From Fratercula arctica (Eukaryota; Chordata; Aves; Charadriiformes; Alcidae), in NCBI GenBank assembly GCA_947846985.1, contig CANTUZ010000001.1, positions 5,997,504 through 6,061,503 of the forward strand: a stretch of DNA of 64,000 bases, given 5' to 3'. The notes beneath the pieces were generated by a model that was not told where the DNA came from, searched no databases, and saw only the letters and a program-made list of their open reading frames with translations. Shown here piece by piece: positions 24,386 to 35,321 of this stretch (position 1 is its first letter; each line of letters begins with the position of its first letter). The translations under genes and the position numbers were made by a program.

Positions 24386-26315
24386 AGAAAGAAATCGGCC
24401 AAGGGACGCAGGAGACCTGCATGGTTAAGCAGGGAGCTTCAGAAAAAGCTCAAGTGGAAGAAGGAAGTTTATAATAAGTGGAAGAAGGGACTAACCCCTT
24501 GGGAGGATTACAAGAATGCCACCAGAGCGTGCAGGGATGAAACAAGGAAAGCCAAGGCCGCCTTGGAATTAGACCTGGCTAGGGATGTTAAGCACAACAA
24601 AAAGAGCTTCTACAAGTATATTGGAAGCAAAAGGAAGACTAGAGAAGTTGTGGGCCCACTGTTGAATGAGACAGGAGTCATGGTGACGGAGGATGCGGAG
24701 AAGGCAGAGTTACTGAATGCCTTCTTTGCTTCGGTCTTTTCTGCTCGGCCCAGCCCTCAGAAGTCCCAGGCATTGAATAAAGTAACAGGGAAAGAAGAAG
24801 ACTTCCCTTGGGTTGAGGAGGAGCGAGTGAGGGATCAATTAGATCATTTAGATATTCACAAGTCCATGGGCCCCGATGGGATGCACCCGAGAGTGCTGAG
24901 GGAGCTGGCAGAAGTCATTGCTGGGCCGCTCTCCATCATCTTTGAAAGGTCCTGGAGAACAGGTGAGGTGCCTGAGGACTGGAGGAAAGCCAATGTCACC
25001 CCAGTCTTCAAAAAAGGCAAGAAGGAGGAGCCAGGGAACTACAGGCCGGTCAGCCTCACCTCCATCCCTGGGAAGATGATGGAACAGCTCGTTCTGGGCG
25101 TCATCTCAAGGCACGTGGAGGAAAAGAAAGCTATCAGAAGTACTCAGCATGGATTCACCAAGGGGAAATCATGTCTGACTAATCTGATAGCCTTCTACGA
25201 TGGCATGACTGGATGGATAGATGAGGGGAGGGCGGTAGATGTGGTCTATCTTGACTTAAGCAAAGCGTTTGACACAGTCTCCCACAGCATCCTCATAGGG
25301 AAGCTTAGGAAGTGTGGGTTAGATGAAGGGACAGTAAGGTGGATAGAAAACTGGCTGAAAGATAGAGCTCAGAGGGTTGTGATTAGGGGCACAGAATCTA
25401 GTTGGAGACCAGTGACGAGTGGTGTTCCCCAGGGGTCAGTACTGGGTCCAGTCCTCTTCAATATATTCATCAATGACCTGGATGAGGGGATAGAGAGCAC
25501 CCTCAGCAAGTTTGCTGATGACACAAAGCTGGGGGGGGGCGGCTGACACACCGGAGGGCCGTGCTGCCATACAGAGAGACCTGGACAGGTTGGAGATCTG
25601 GGCAGAGAGAAACCTTATGAAATTCAACAAGGGCAAGTGTAGGGTGCTGCACCTGGGGAGGAACAACCCCATGCACCAGTACAGGTTGGGGGCTGACCTG
25701 CTGGAGAGCAGCTCTGTGGAAAGAGATCTGGGAGTCCTGGTGGACAACAGGATGACTATGAGCCAGCAATGTGCCCTTGTGGCCAAGAAGGCCAATGGCA
25801 TCCTGGGGTGCATCAAAAAGAGTGTGGCCAGCAGGTCAAGGGAGGTCATCCTCCCCCTCTACTCTGCCTTGGTGAGGCCACACCTGGAGTACTGTGTCCA
25901 GTTCTGGGCTCCCCGGTTCCAGAAGGACAGGGAACTGCTGGAAAGGGTGCAGCAGAGGGCTACCAAGATGATTAGGGGACTGGAACACCTCTCTTATGAG
26001 GAAAGGCTGAGGGATTTGGGTCTCTTCAGTCTGGAAAAAAGACGGCTGAGGGGGGATCTTATCAACACTTATAAATACTTAAAGGGTGGGTGTCAGGAGG
26101 ATGGGACCAGGCTCTTTTCAGTAGTGCCCGGGGACAGGACAAGAGGCAATGGGCACAAACTGGAGCACAAGAAGTTCCACCTAAACATGAGGAGGAACTT
26201 CTTTACCCTGAGGGTGGCAGAGCACTGGAACAGGCTGCCCAGAGAGGTGGTGGAGTCTCCATCTCTGGAGACATTCAAAACCCGCCTGGACGTGTTCCTA
26301 TGTAACCTGCTCTAG
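24386..26315 (+). pseudogene. CR1 ORF2 reverse transcriptase, one frameshift
   Basis: ORF2 of CR1 encodes an endonuclease/reverse transcriptase that copies element RNA at the target site; the endonuclease part is missing here. Residue numbers count from the ATG at 24,365, the first in-frame start but not a true one. NYRPVSL lies at 225-231. Motif A LDLSKAFD lies at 296-303 with catalytic Asp297. Motif [12 protein letters not shown] starts at 352. Motif C FADD lies at 383-386 with Asp385 and Asp386. All three catalytic aspartates are therefore intact. Just after motif C, a run of nine G (25,531-25,539) shifts the frame and gives a TGA at 25,544-25,546. The remaining thumb and C-terminal part continues uninterrupted in the next frame to the stop at 26,313-26,315. 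Compared with the usual GGAGGAGC in CR1, the break is explained by one extra G. It could be a recent mutation or a homopolymer sequencing error. Confidence 0.95.
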
Positions 26316-26375
26316 GTGACCCTGCTCTGGCAGGGGGGTTGGACTAGATGATCTCCTGAGGTCCCTTCCAACCCT

Positions 26376-26410
26376 ATGGTTCTATGATTCTATGATTCTA
26401 TGATTCTATG
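26376..26410 (+). repeat. CR1 3'-terminal octamer repeat
   Basis: Repeated ATTCTATG-type octamers (about four) close the CR1 element. They belong to the CR1 3' end recognised during target-primed reverse transcription and are not an independent microsatellite. Confidence 0.92.
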
Positions 26411-28240
26411 ACTAGTTTAACCTTGCAGAACTAGTTTGCTTTTATTTTCTAACTTCTCCTTCAGCCTCATACCCATAAACAGACTTATCAAACACAAGGT
26501 AAATTAACGAAAAAAAAAAAAAAACAACCAACCTACTGAAGAATCTACATTCTCGTGCTTTTCATGCCTGTGTAATATTTGTGCATGTGTAGATGAACCT
26601 ATCAACAACAGAGAGCAAACCAAACCTCTGCTGGAAAAGTCAAACTCGTATTAGCTGTGTCTCTTTTGGGTGCTAGCTACTGTGCCAGGACACAGAAAGA
26701 TTAAATCCTGCTCAGGACGGCTTCTACATAAGGATGAAAAGAAACTCAAACCCAGGTAGATAGCAGAAAAGAAAAGGACTGGCATGAACAAAGTGATCTG
26801 GGTGATGAACTGTATAAGGTTTTTGTATAAAGTTAAATAATTAGAAGATAAACCAGTGTAGTTTATTTATAAAGTAAACATTGACTACACACATAACTTA
26901 AATGAAATAAACATGTATTGTTTAAAAGTGGATTTTTTTACCTTTTCCTCTCCTCCCCTTTATCTCTTTGTTTCCTTGCCAGTCATCTTTCTTTTTCTGA
27001 TGGCATTTTGGGTGTTCTGTTTAAGTATTTCATAAATGACACAATTTACTTGGAATTATTTGTAAATTATTTTAAAACATTTGTTTTTAAATATTTTTAG
27101 ATAAAATACATGATTGCTACTGTGTCTCTGTTAGTGAGCAGTATCAAACATTCACAATATTGTTTTGCTGCCTTCTTCTTCACATTATTTTCATTATTTG
27201 TCAGTAAACACACCTGATTATGTCAAACTGGAGAACTGAGTTTAGTCCTGTCACTTGCAATTGAGAGTCACAGAGTCTGAGTCTGTAGAAGACTCTTCTT
27301 TTGGAAAAATAAGATCCACCACAAGCATTGCCTATAAAATATCTTGCAAAAGTGGCATGAGGGCAGAAGATGGGGAAAGCTCCCATTTTTCTAACCAGGT
27401 AAAATCTAAAAATTATCAAGGGACATAAACAAAAATCAATATGAAAGGGTGGTTTTATTCCTCTTTTTTTTTCCCTTCCTCTTCACCACAACTAAAGGTG
27501 TTAGTTGAATGTGACTTAATCATTAAATTGCCAGGTGTAACACAAAACCTCTTGCTAAGATTCATCCACACAAACAGGTTAAGAACTTCAGATTGTCCCA
27601 AAATTAGTTGCATTGCACCTAGTTTAGGAAAGAAAGACTTCTCACAAGCCCTATGAGGGGGAAAAGTAAGAAAACTAAAGTGTCCCACTGGTTTATGCAC
27701 TCTCCTGGGATGCGGAGAAGTCCCAGTGAAGCCTTGTTCAGAGGAAGAGCTTGGGTCCCCCATATGCGAATAGATGCCTGTTGTGTGTGCATGTGATTGA
27801 CAGCTATTTTGTGATCACCTTTTCCATAGTCTTTAGCAAAAAATGTGATTCTGAACTGTAAACTATTTCCCAGTCAACTCCTCATCCAAAGAGGACAGAG
27901 AAAGAAAAATATTTTACTAGATAAATCATGTTTTCTATTAACAGTAATAATAAAAAAATCTGTGAGGATATTCTTTTTTCAGTAGTGGCCCAAAATGTGA
28001 TTGACTTCATTCTGTGAGGAAATTATATGCACAAAAATCAACAATAAAGTAGACAACAAAATGCCACAGACAATCTGAAATGATTGTAGCAGCCAGTAAC
28101 CAATGAAAGACAATTTTCTGCAAAATTAGTTTCTGATCTCTTAGTCCTAATCCTCAAAGGAGACTGAAAAATTTCTTGAAAAGAGTAGCTTGAGAATAAA
28201 TAATCATAACTTTAATACTAAATATCATAAACTGAATAAA
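26411..28240. other. Unique spacer between two tail-to-tail CR1 copies
   Basis: About 1.83 kb with no recognised gene. It holds a 15-nt A run (26,510-26,524) and short T-rich stretches. The 102-codon minus frame at 27,455-27,763 is unlike any family I know and was not called. Confidence 0.6.
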
Positions 28241-28299
28241 TCACAGAATCATAGAATCACAGACCAGTTTGGATTGGAAGGGACCTTCAAGATCATCTA

Positions 28300-30043
28300 G
28301 TTCCAACCCTCTTGCCACAGACAGGGACTTCTTCCACTACAAGTTGCTCAAAGCCCCGTCCAACCTGGCCTTGAACACCTCCAGGGATGGGGCAGACACA
28401 GCTTCTCTGGGCAACCTGGGCCAGTGTCTCATCACCCTCACAGGAAATAATTTCTTCCTCATATTTAATATCTAGTATCTCACAGCAGAGGTGTTCCAGC
28501 CCTCTGATCATCTTCATGACACGCCGCTGGACCCGTTCCAACAGGTTCGTGTCTTTCTTGTGCTGAGGACTCCAAAGTTGCATGCAGTACTCCAGTGGGG
28601 GGTCTCACCAGAGCGGAGTAGAATAGAATAGAATAGTAGGGGTAGAACCACCTCCCTCGACCTGCTGGCCATACTTCTTGAAATATGGGTGCGGTTGTCT
28701 TTCTGGGCTGCAAGTGTGCGTTGACAGCTCATGTTGAGTTTCTCATCAACCAACCAAGTCCTCCTCAGGGCTGCTCTCTATCCATTCTCCACCCAGCCTG
28801 TCTTTCTGCATGGGATTGCTCTGACCCAGGTGCAGGACCTTGCATTTGGCCTGGTTGACCTACCTGAGGTTTGCGTGGGCCCACCTCTCAAGCCTGTCCA
28901 GGTCCCTCTGGATAGCATCCCTTCCCTCCAGCACATCAACTGCACAACACAGTTTGGTTTCATTGGAAAACTTGCTAAGGTTGCACTCAATCCCACTGTC
29001 CATGTCAACAACAAAGATGTTAAATAGTAGCAGTCCCAGCACCAGCCCCTGAAGAGCACTGCTCACCACTGCTCGCCACTTGGACATCGAGCTGTTGACT
29101 GCAACACTTTGAGTGCAGCCATCCAGCCAATTCTTTATCTGAAGAGTAGTCCGTCTGTCAAATCCATGTCTCTTCAATTTAGAGACAAGGATGTCATGCA
29201 GGACAGGGTCAAATGCTTTGCACAAGTCCAGGTAGATAATGTCAGTCGCTCTTCTCTTATCCACCAATGTTGTAACGCCATCAAAGAAGGCCACTAAATT
29301 TGTCAGGCACAATTTGCCCTTAGTGAAACCATATTGGCTGTCACCAATCACCTCCTTATTTTCCATGTGCCTTACCAGAGTTTCCAGGAGGATCATCTCC
29401 ATGACCTTGCTGTCCTCAGAGGTGAGACTGACCAGCCTGTAGTTCCGTGGATCTTACTTCTTTTCTTTTCCTTTTTAAAAATGGGAATTATGTTTCTCCT
29501 TTTCCAGTCAATGGAGACTTCACCACACTGCCACAATTTCTCAAATACAATGGATAGTGGCTTGGCAACTTCATCCACCAGTTCCCTCAGGACCTGCGGA
29601 TGGATTTCATCAGGTCCCATGGACTTTTGTACCTTCAGGTTCTTTAGATGGTGTCAAACTTGATCTTCTCCTGTAGTGGGTAGTTCTTCATTTTCCCAGT
29701 CCCTGCCTTTGCCTTCTGCAACTTGGGGGTCGTTAAGTACCTCAGCCTTCTCCATATCCTGGGAAAACAAGTTTCCTGTTTCCTTCCAGAAAGGGCACAT
29801 GTTTTCTCTAGTCTTCCTTTTATCACCGACATAACTATAGAAGCTTTTCTTGTTGCCCTTGACATCCCTGGCCAGATTTAATTCTGTCTGGGCTTCAGCT
29901 TACTTAATCTGATCCCTGGCTGCTCAGACAATTCCTCTGTATTCCTCCCAGGCTACCTGTCCTTGCTTCCACCCTCTGTAGGCTTCCTTTTTTTGTTTGA
30001 GTTTCTCCATGAGCTCCTTGCTCACCCATGCAGGTCTCCTGCA
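28300..30043 (-). pseudogene. CR1 ORF2 reverse transcriptase, degraded
   Basis: Read on the minus strand, the fragments are in order: the linker (about 30,043-29,645, with an in-frame stop), a GPDEIHPQVLREL segment (29,620-29,393), the RT core (29,402-28,860, 180 codons open) and the C-terminal region (28,760-28,300). Motif [10 protein letters not shown] is retained. Motif B has changed from SGVPQG to SSALQG. Motif C reads FSNE in place of FADD, so both catalytic aspartates are lost. The copy cannot encode an active enzyme. Confidence 0.93.
28616..28637. repeat. (TAGAA)n expansion inside CR1
   Basis: Three to four AGAAT/TAGAA units interrupt the otherwise alignable CR1 C-terminal region (GGAGTAGAATAGAATAGAAT onward). 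The extra pentamers are absent from the matching position in the copies at 24.4 and 45.6 kb, so they arose after insertion. Confidence 0.8.
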
Positions 30044-30451
30044 TATATTTGTATATGTATCATATATTGCAATTTAGCCATGTCACTCCCTGCTAGGTAT
30101 TCTCTCTTCCACAGATACTAATTTTCATGGTTTCTTTTTTAGCAAGACCTGTATTATGGCTGTGGTTTTTCCAATTTGTAGGATGCAGCGTTTGCAAAAC
30201 ATTGTCTGCACTGATAAGTGTGATAGTACTGTTAGGGGCTGAAATTTTGCAGGCTATGGTAATCAAACAGAACTAATGACCTAATAGAAGAATAGGAATC
30301 TACATAGAATTTGACCATGCTTCCAAGCTGATATGAGGTTGTGGAAGCGTTTTTTTTTTTTTTTATTATTTCTTGGGATTTATTTATTTATTTGTTTCTT
30401 TATTTATTTATTTCCTGAGACAAGCAGCATTAGCTTAATCTGATGATAATC
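30044..30451. other. Unique spacer between CR1 copies
   Basis: About 400 bp between the 5' end of the minus-strand CR1 and a short plus-strand CR1 tail. The right part is a poly-T/(TTTA)n tract listed separately; the rest shows nothing recognisable. Confidence 0.6.
30351..30416 (+). repeat. Poly-T / (TTTA)n simple repeat
   Basis: A T run (about 14) with one A is followed by ATTTATTTATTTATTTG and further TTTA units. Simple repeat. Confidence 0.9.
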
Positions 30452-30547
30452 CCATGGCAGGGGGGTTGGAACTAGATGATCTTTAAGGTCCCTTCCAACC
30501 CTAACAATTCTATGATTCTATGATTCTATGATTCTATAATTCTATGA
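30452..30547 (+). mobile_element. CR1 LINE tail-only insertion (about 96 bp)
   Basis: It contains only the CR1 3' UTR (GGCAGGGGGGTTGGAACTAG, then GATGATCTTTAAGGTCCCTTCCAACCC across it) and about five ATTCTATG-like units. This is an extreme 5' truncation. Its sequence is close to the canonical tail, so it is fairly young. Confidence 0.95.
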
Positions 30548-32771
30548 CATGGGAAGTGGATAAAATTCAGTGGCGATATCCATAAAGTAAGTACAAATGT
30601 CCTTAGCTGATAGATGTTCTGCACTGGCTTGTGAAGCACAGCTGGCGGGTTTGAGTCTTTGGTTCATTGGCTCGAAGACCAGTGGCTCTCAGCATGCCCC
30701 AGGTTTGTCAGTTGTAGACTTGAGCCCATTAGAAATTCCCACCACATGCACACACCATGCAGTGGACGACAGGAATGAGCTGTGATGTTGATTTGTTCTA
30801 ATGCAGCAAGTGCTCCTGCAGTGGGGACTGTCCAGTGGTTATACATCTGCAAATTATTATTCTCTCGGTGAGAATACTGATTTACACCTCAAAGACAGCT
30901 TGCCGTAAGGAATTTGCCCCACTCGTGGACTTGTGTTTCATTTGTTTGTTCTTCTTCTTTCAATAATGTTAAAATGCACCAACGGAAATGCAATAAAAGG
31001 AGATTTACTTTTTGCAAAGCCTGGTGGCCTTGCTCTTTCATTACAGGCAGTACAAAGTGTAATAAAGTAATTGGAAAATTCTGTCAGATATTTGAAAAAT
31101 ATTCTGTACAATTTTTGAGAACGTCTGATTTGGAAGACTACATTAAAAAAAAAGTTCATTAAACAGTAATGAAGTGAAGAATATACATAGTATACTGTAA
31201 GTTTTGTTTTGTTTTGTTTTATTTTGTTTTTTTAATTTCAAACTGTTTTTCAACTTCTCTAAGTTTTTAAAAAGAGCGACAACTCATCTTATAGAACGTA
31301 TGAACACCAAGTATTTCTCACAGCTCCTTGTGTAACCCTCAGCTAGTGAGTATCTCCAGACCAATCCATAGTTAATAGTTCTTCCTTACACCCCTGTAGA
31401 ATAAAATAAAACACCTTTCTGTCTTTTACAGAATGGAAAACAAAGGAACTGGAACTATTTATCTAACACCACACATCTTTTGCCAATGAGCCTTTTTGGA
31501 ACGTGGGAGACAGAGCTTGTATTCTCTGACAGGGTAGCAGACACCTTGAATTAAGTAAAGAAATTACATTAAAAAAAAAAAAAAAAGTACATGGGCATCA
31601 GAGAGAAAAGGAACAAAAGCAAAATAGCACAGTCTTTAACTATAAGATGGTGCAGATTGTACCATTAAATAAGAAAACTGCCACTGAGAATTGTCATCAA
31701 GGCTACATCTCATACACAAAGATGAAACGTGATAGCTGCAATCTCTGTCTTGGTTTGCACTCTCAGCATAAGAAGTTTTTGCTACAATTAAATAAATTAG
31801 GATCCAAATGAAATTGTATGAATTTACATGACATTACCGGTGTCAAAGCATGATGTTACTGGCGTCAAACACAATTCAAGGGCAAGTGCAACCTACTTAG
31901 TAAATTATGTGATTGTCTTTTCCACATAGCATTAATATTGAATGGATAGATGAGAAGTAAATTGAAAACTAAACTTTTTCATAATCCTGAAAATATAAAG
32001 TCTCTGCCTGGAAACATATATGTGGTGACTGTTAATCAACAACTCAGATAGTTCTCAAACAGATGTAAACCAATGTCATTGCTGCTTCATATCACAATTT
32101 TCTGTTTTACAAAGCATTTTTATCTGTATTTTAAGAATAAGCATTATTCTGAGTTTCCGTATTCTTTAATTTTGGCCAGACTGAAATTAACTTAGAGGAA
32201 GAGCTGGTTGCACTATGTCGACAACTCTTTTAGTCCACCATAGAAACAAGAATCACAATGGTGGGGAAAAAAAAAAAAAAAAAGGATATCTCTAAAGAGC
32301 TAATGCAACTATTATCTTATTATTATATAATGCAACTATTATATTTTTTTTTAATTAGCTGAATGTCTGCACTAGCTATTTTTTTACAAGAGAACAAGTT
32401 TTTTTTCTCTCTTGACCCATTATAATAATTATTATCATTACTCATTTCCATTACAGGAAGCACCTAGCTGGTCCTTAAAAGATCAGGCTCTATTATTTAC
32501 AGTATAGAGAAGTAACAAGACAAGACTGTTGTTTTCCAGAGAGCTCATAATATGAGTGACAGAAACTAAATCTATACTAATAAATCAAAAAGCACTAAGA
32601 AATATTCCCAGGCACTGGAATTCAATTGATTATGCTGTGAAATTGTCAGAATGGTCTTTAGCATGTTTCTGGACAGGTACAGGTAGCACTCTTCAAAATG
32701 ATCCTGAAGTATGGATCAGGAGGTATTATGAACCAGCAACAATTCCCAGTCTACGCTTTGAGTTCAGCTAC
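30548..32771. other. Unique AT-rich noncoding sequence
   Basis: No gene recognised. It contains (TTTTG)n at 31.2 kb and A runs at about 31,571-31,586 and 32,269-32,283. The stretch 30,600-30,910 is less AT-biased than its flanks and has 62-codon frames on both strands, but no similarity I can name. Confidence 0.6.
31202..31233 (+). repeat. (TTTTG)n simple repeat
   Basis: Four to five TTTTG units with one TTTTA, then a T run. Simple repeat. Confidence 0.9.
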
Positions 32772-33049
32772 CTTTATTTTATTCTATTTTATTTTATTTT
32801 ATTTTAGTTTAGTTTAGTTTAGTTTAGTTTAGTTTGGTTTGGTTTTTTTTTTTGTTTTGTTTTGTTTTGTTTTGTTTTGTTTTATTTTATTTTGTTTTAT
32901 TTTATTTTATTTTATTTTATTTTACTTTATTTTATTTTACTTTATTTTATTTTACTTTATTTTACTTTATTTTATTTTACTTTATTTTATTTTACTTTAT
33001 TTTATTTTATTTTATTTTATTTTATTTTATTTTATTTTATTTTATTTTG
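32772..33049 (+). repeat. 278-bp ATTTT-family pentanucleotide mosaic
   Basis: The blocks, in order, are: ATTTT units with one TTCTA interruption; about eight AGTTT units; GGTTT units; a short T run; about six GTTTT units; then a long ATTTT array interspersed with ACTTT units in semi-regular order (about 32,920-32,996); and a closing pure ATTTT run to about 33,046. The strand has almost no G or C outside the variant positions. Long FILFY-type open frames in all three plus-strand frames follow from the five-base period and are not genes. Confidence 0.97.
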
Positions 33050-34793
33050 CAAGTATGAATAGGGGATGCTGAAAGTCAGAGAAAGCCTTGCACGTATTTA
33101 GATTGCTAACGTAGAAACAGACAGAGAGGACTCAATACTTGCATGAAAGGGATGAATGGACATGATACTTAGAAGATAAATCCAATGTAACAAGAGTTTT
33201 GGCTAAAGAGCTCTGCACAGAGCATGAACGCAATTTTCACTGCACTGAGGATTTATGCACCATCCAGCCTCTGTTCCCCTTGAAAGACCTCCAGAGTGAG
33301 ATGGTTCAAAAATGCTTCTTTGAAGTCTTTACCCCTCAGTTATCTTGAGACATCCAAGGAAACCTTTTTACTTTTTGTAATTGAAATCTGGGGCGATAAA
33401 GTATCATTTTTTCTGGTGTTCCTAATGATTCACTTCTAAATTGCTACCATAATTTTCAGCTTGTCCATGAAGTAGAAAAGTCTGATTATTATCACACCCT
33501 GACTCTTCTCCTCATGTGGGCACAGCAGGAATAGGACTCCATGAGCTCTACTGATCTCATATTTTGCAGGGGACTGGAGGTATTTCAGGGAGCCATGCCC
33601 TCACAGACATCCTCTGCGTTGCTGCCTTCAGTTCCCTGAAATTCACAATTAGGAGGATACAATTTTTGCTGTTTCTATTCTTGGCGTACACCACTGCTGT
33701 TTTACCTAGACAATTACATCACTTTTTCTCTGTTCCTCTGAGCAAACTCGCATTACAGTAGTTTTTAAAGGTATTTCTGCAACGGCAGTGCAGTAGTGTA
33801 GTTAAACATGGATTCTTCTTAAATGTTATGGTCTATTTCCATTTAAACAGTCCTGTTGAACTCAGCAGATCTCCTCATGCTCTAAAACTGAGGAAATTTT
33901 AAAACTGTTTTTCTGAAAAGGGAGAAAGGGGACAAGTCTTATAGCCTTTATCTAAATACTTGATGGTGAAGTAGGTTACAAATTTGGATACTCTTGGTAC
34001 ATTGTATGTGTGGGTTTTTTTGTTTTTTTTTTTATTTTATTTTATTTTATTTTCTCACTTAGCTTAGTATGGCATGCCTACTCTGGGATCACCTGCATTG
34101 GAAAGCAACCTTCTTCCCTTTCTATTTTATTGTCTAAAGCAGTCACGGTGGATTTACCACTTGAAAAGTGGGTAATCTCTGTGGATGAGGCACGGACAAT
34201 AGTATACGTTCTGAATTTGCTAACATAAAATCCACTTGCACGATTAACATAAAATAATGCATGCTTCTTAGCATTAGAGACACAAGAAGAGATTTAACTT
34301 ATTAAACTGTAATGAGATGAAGTTTCATTCTCATCTGCCATTTCCTAGTTATAACAGTTAATAGAGGGAAAATCAATTTAATTAAACTTCAAGAAAGGCT
34401 AATCCAATAATGTTGTGAAGTGGATTTACCTTGACTACATGTCAGAAATCTTCTCCCAGCCTGCTCCTCTGAAATGAATTTGATTTTAATGTTTTCACAA
34501 ATTCTCTCGCCGGAGTCATGCAGGATTCAGTGGAGGGTCCTGCTAATTCATTAACTTTTTTTGAGATACACTTGTGACTTCTCAGGACCATGTGACTATG
34601 GGGAATCTTCTGATGACAAGGAATGACCCTCACAGGGGTACAATACAAAAATGGTTGAAAGGGCACAATCCTTCCAGCTCAGAAAATTATAGAGACTTTG
34701 TGACCTTCATAGGCTCCGAAGTTTTATTTCTAGGCAGATATACACAACTATCCACATCCTCCTTTTGTTCCTCTAGAGTGCATTGTATCTCTT
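33050..34793. other. Unique AT-rich noncoding sequence
   Basis: No gene recognised. A T run with four ATTTT units lies at 34,016-34,054. Open frames are under 75 codons. Confidence 0.6.
34016..34054 (+). repeat. Poly-T / (ATTTT)n simple repeat
   Basis: TTTTTTGTTTTTTTTT followed by about four ATTTT units. It is a smaller relative of the 32.8-kb array. Confidence 0.9.
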
Positions 34794-35321
34794 TACTGTG
34801 TCCAGTTCTGGACTCCCCTGTTCAAGGACAGGGAACTGCTGGAGAGGGTGCAGCAAAGGGCTACCAAGATGATTAGGGGACTGGAACACCTCTCTTAGGA
34901 AGAAAGGCTGAGGGATTTGGGTCTCTTCAGTCTGGAAAAAAGATGCCTGGGGGGGATCTTATCAATGCTCATAAATACTTCAAGGGTGGGTGTCGGTAGG
35001 ATGGGTCCAGACTCTTTTCAGTGGTGCCCAGTGACAGGACAAGGGGTAACGGGCACAAACTTGAACATAGGAAGTTCCATCTCAACACGAGGAGGAACTT
35101 CTTTTCTTTGAGGGTGGCAGAGCCCTGGCACAGGCTGCCCAGAGAGGTGGTGGAGTCTCCTTCTCTGGAGACATTCCAACCCCGCCTGGACGCGTTCCTG
35201 TGCCACCTGCTCTGGGTGACCCTGCTCTGGCAGGGGGTGGGACTGGGTGATCTCCAGAGGTCCCTTCCAACCCCCACCAGTCTGTGGTTCTGTGGTTCTG
35301 TGATTCTGTGATTCCGTGTGA
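34794..35321 (+). mobile_element. CR1 LINE 3' fragment (TTCTGTG type)
   Basis: It starts abruptly inside the ORF2 C-terminal domain (ACTGTGTCCAGTTCTGGACT) and runs to a tail of TTCTGTG-like units ending at about 35,321. A coding remnant is visible as peptide pieces in several frames: [13 protein letters not shown] sequence in one, then a [23 protein letters not shown] stretch and [12 protein letters not shown] in the frame opening at 35,021. Frameshifts between the pieces show it is dead. It groups with the 17.1-kb copy by tail and sequence (GGGACTGGGTGATCTCCAGA in the 3' UTR). Confidence 0.96.

Larger units (their letters stand above)
24386..26410 (+). mobile_element. CR1 LINE, 2-kb copy, nearly intact RT region
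   Basis: This is the longest and best-preserved CR1 copy here. It lacks the 5' UTR, ORF1 and the endonuclease domain of ORF2. It begins in the linker between endonuclease and reverse transcriptase (a [22 protein letters not shown] stretch) and runs through RT, the C-terminal domain, a short 3' UTR containing TGGACTAGATGATCTCCTGA and CCCTTCCAACC, and a tail of four ATTCTATG-like units ending at about 26,410. CR1 elements are typically 5'-truncated and leave no clear target-site duplication; none is seen. The purine-rich GAGAGGAGAGAAGAGAAG just upstream (24,367-24,385) is probably flank, so the 5' edge may be off by some 20 bp. Confidence 0.97.
28241..30043 (-). mobile_element. CR1 LINE, 1.8-kb old copy
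   Basis: Reverse-complemented CR1: the 3' tail TCACAGAATCATAGAATCAC is at the left end, followed by GGATTGGAAGGGACCTTCAA. ORF2 sequence extends right to about 30,043, where the endonuclease-RT linker (a [22 protein letters not shown] peptide) stops. It is 5'-truncated at almost the same point as the plus-strand copy at 24.4 kb. It carries multiple frameshifts and stops, an internal deletion near 28,475-28,490 (sequence jumps over part of the C-terminal region) and a local pentamer expansion at 28,616-28,637. It belongs to a different, older subfamily than the 24.4-kb copy. Confidence 0.95.

Noticed and set aside
25369..25849. Minus-strand open frames of 60-137 codons across the CR1
   Set aside because: They are antisense shadows of CR1 ORF2.
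32834..33072. Three overlapping FILFY-type open frames
   Set aside because: They are products of the pentanucleotide array; a five-base period cycles all frames through the same stop-free codons.
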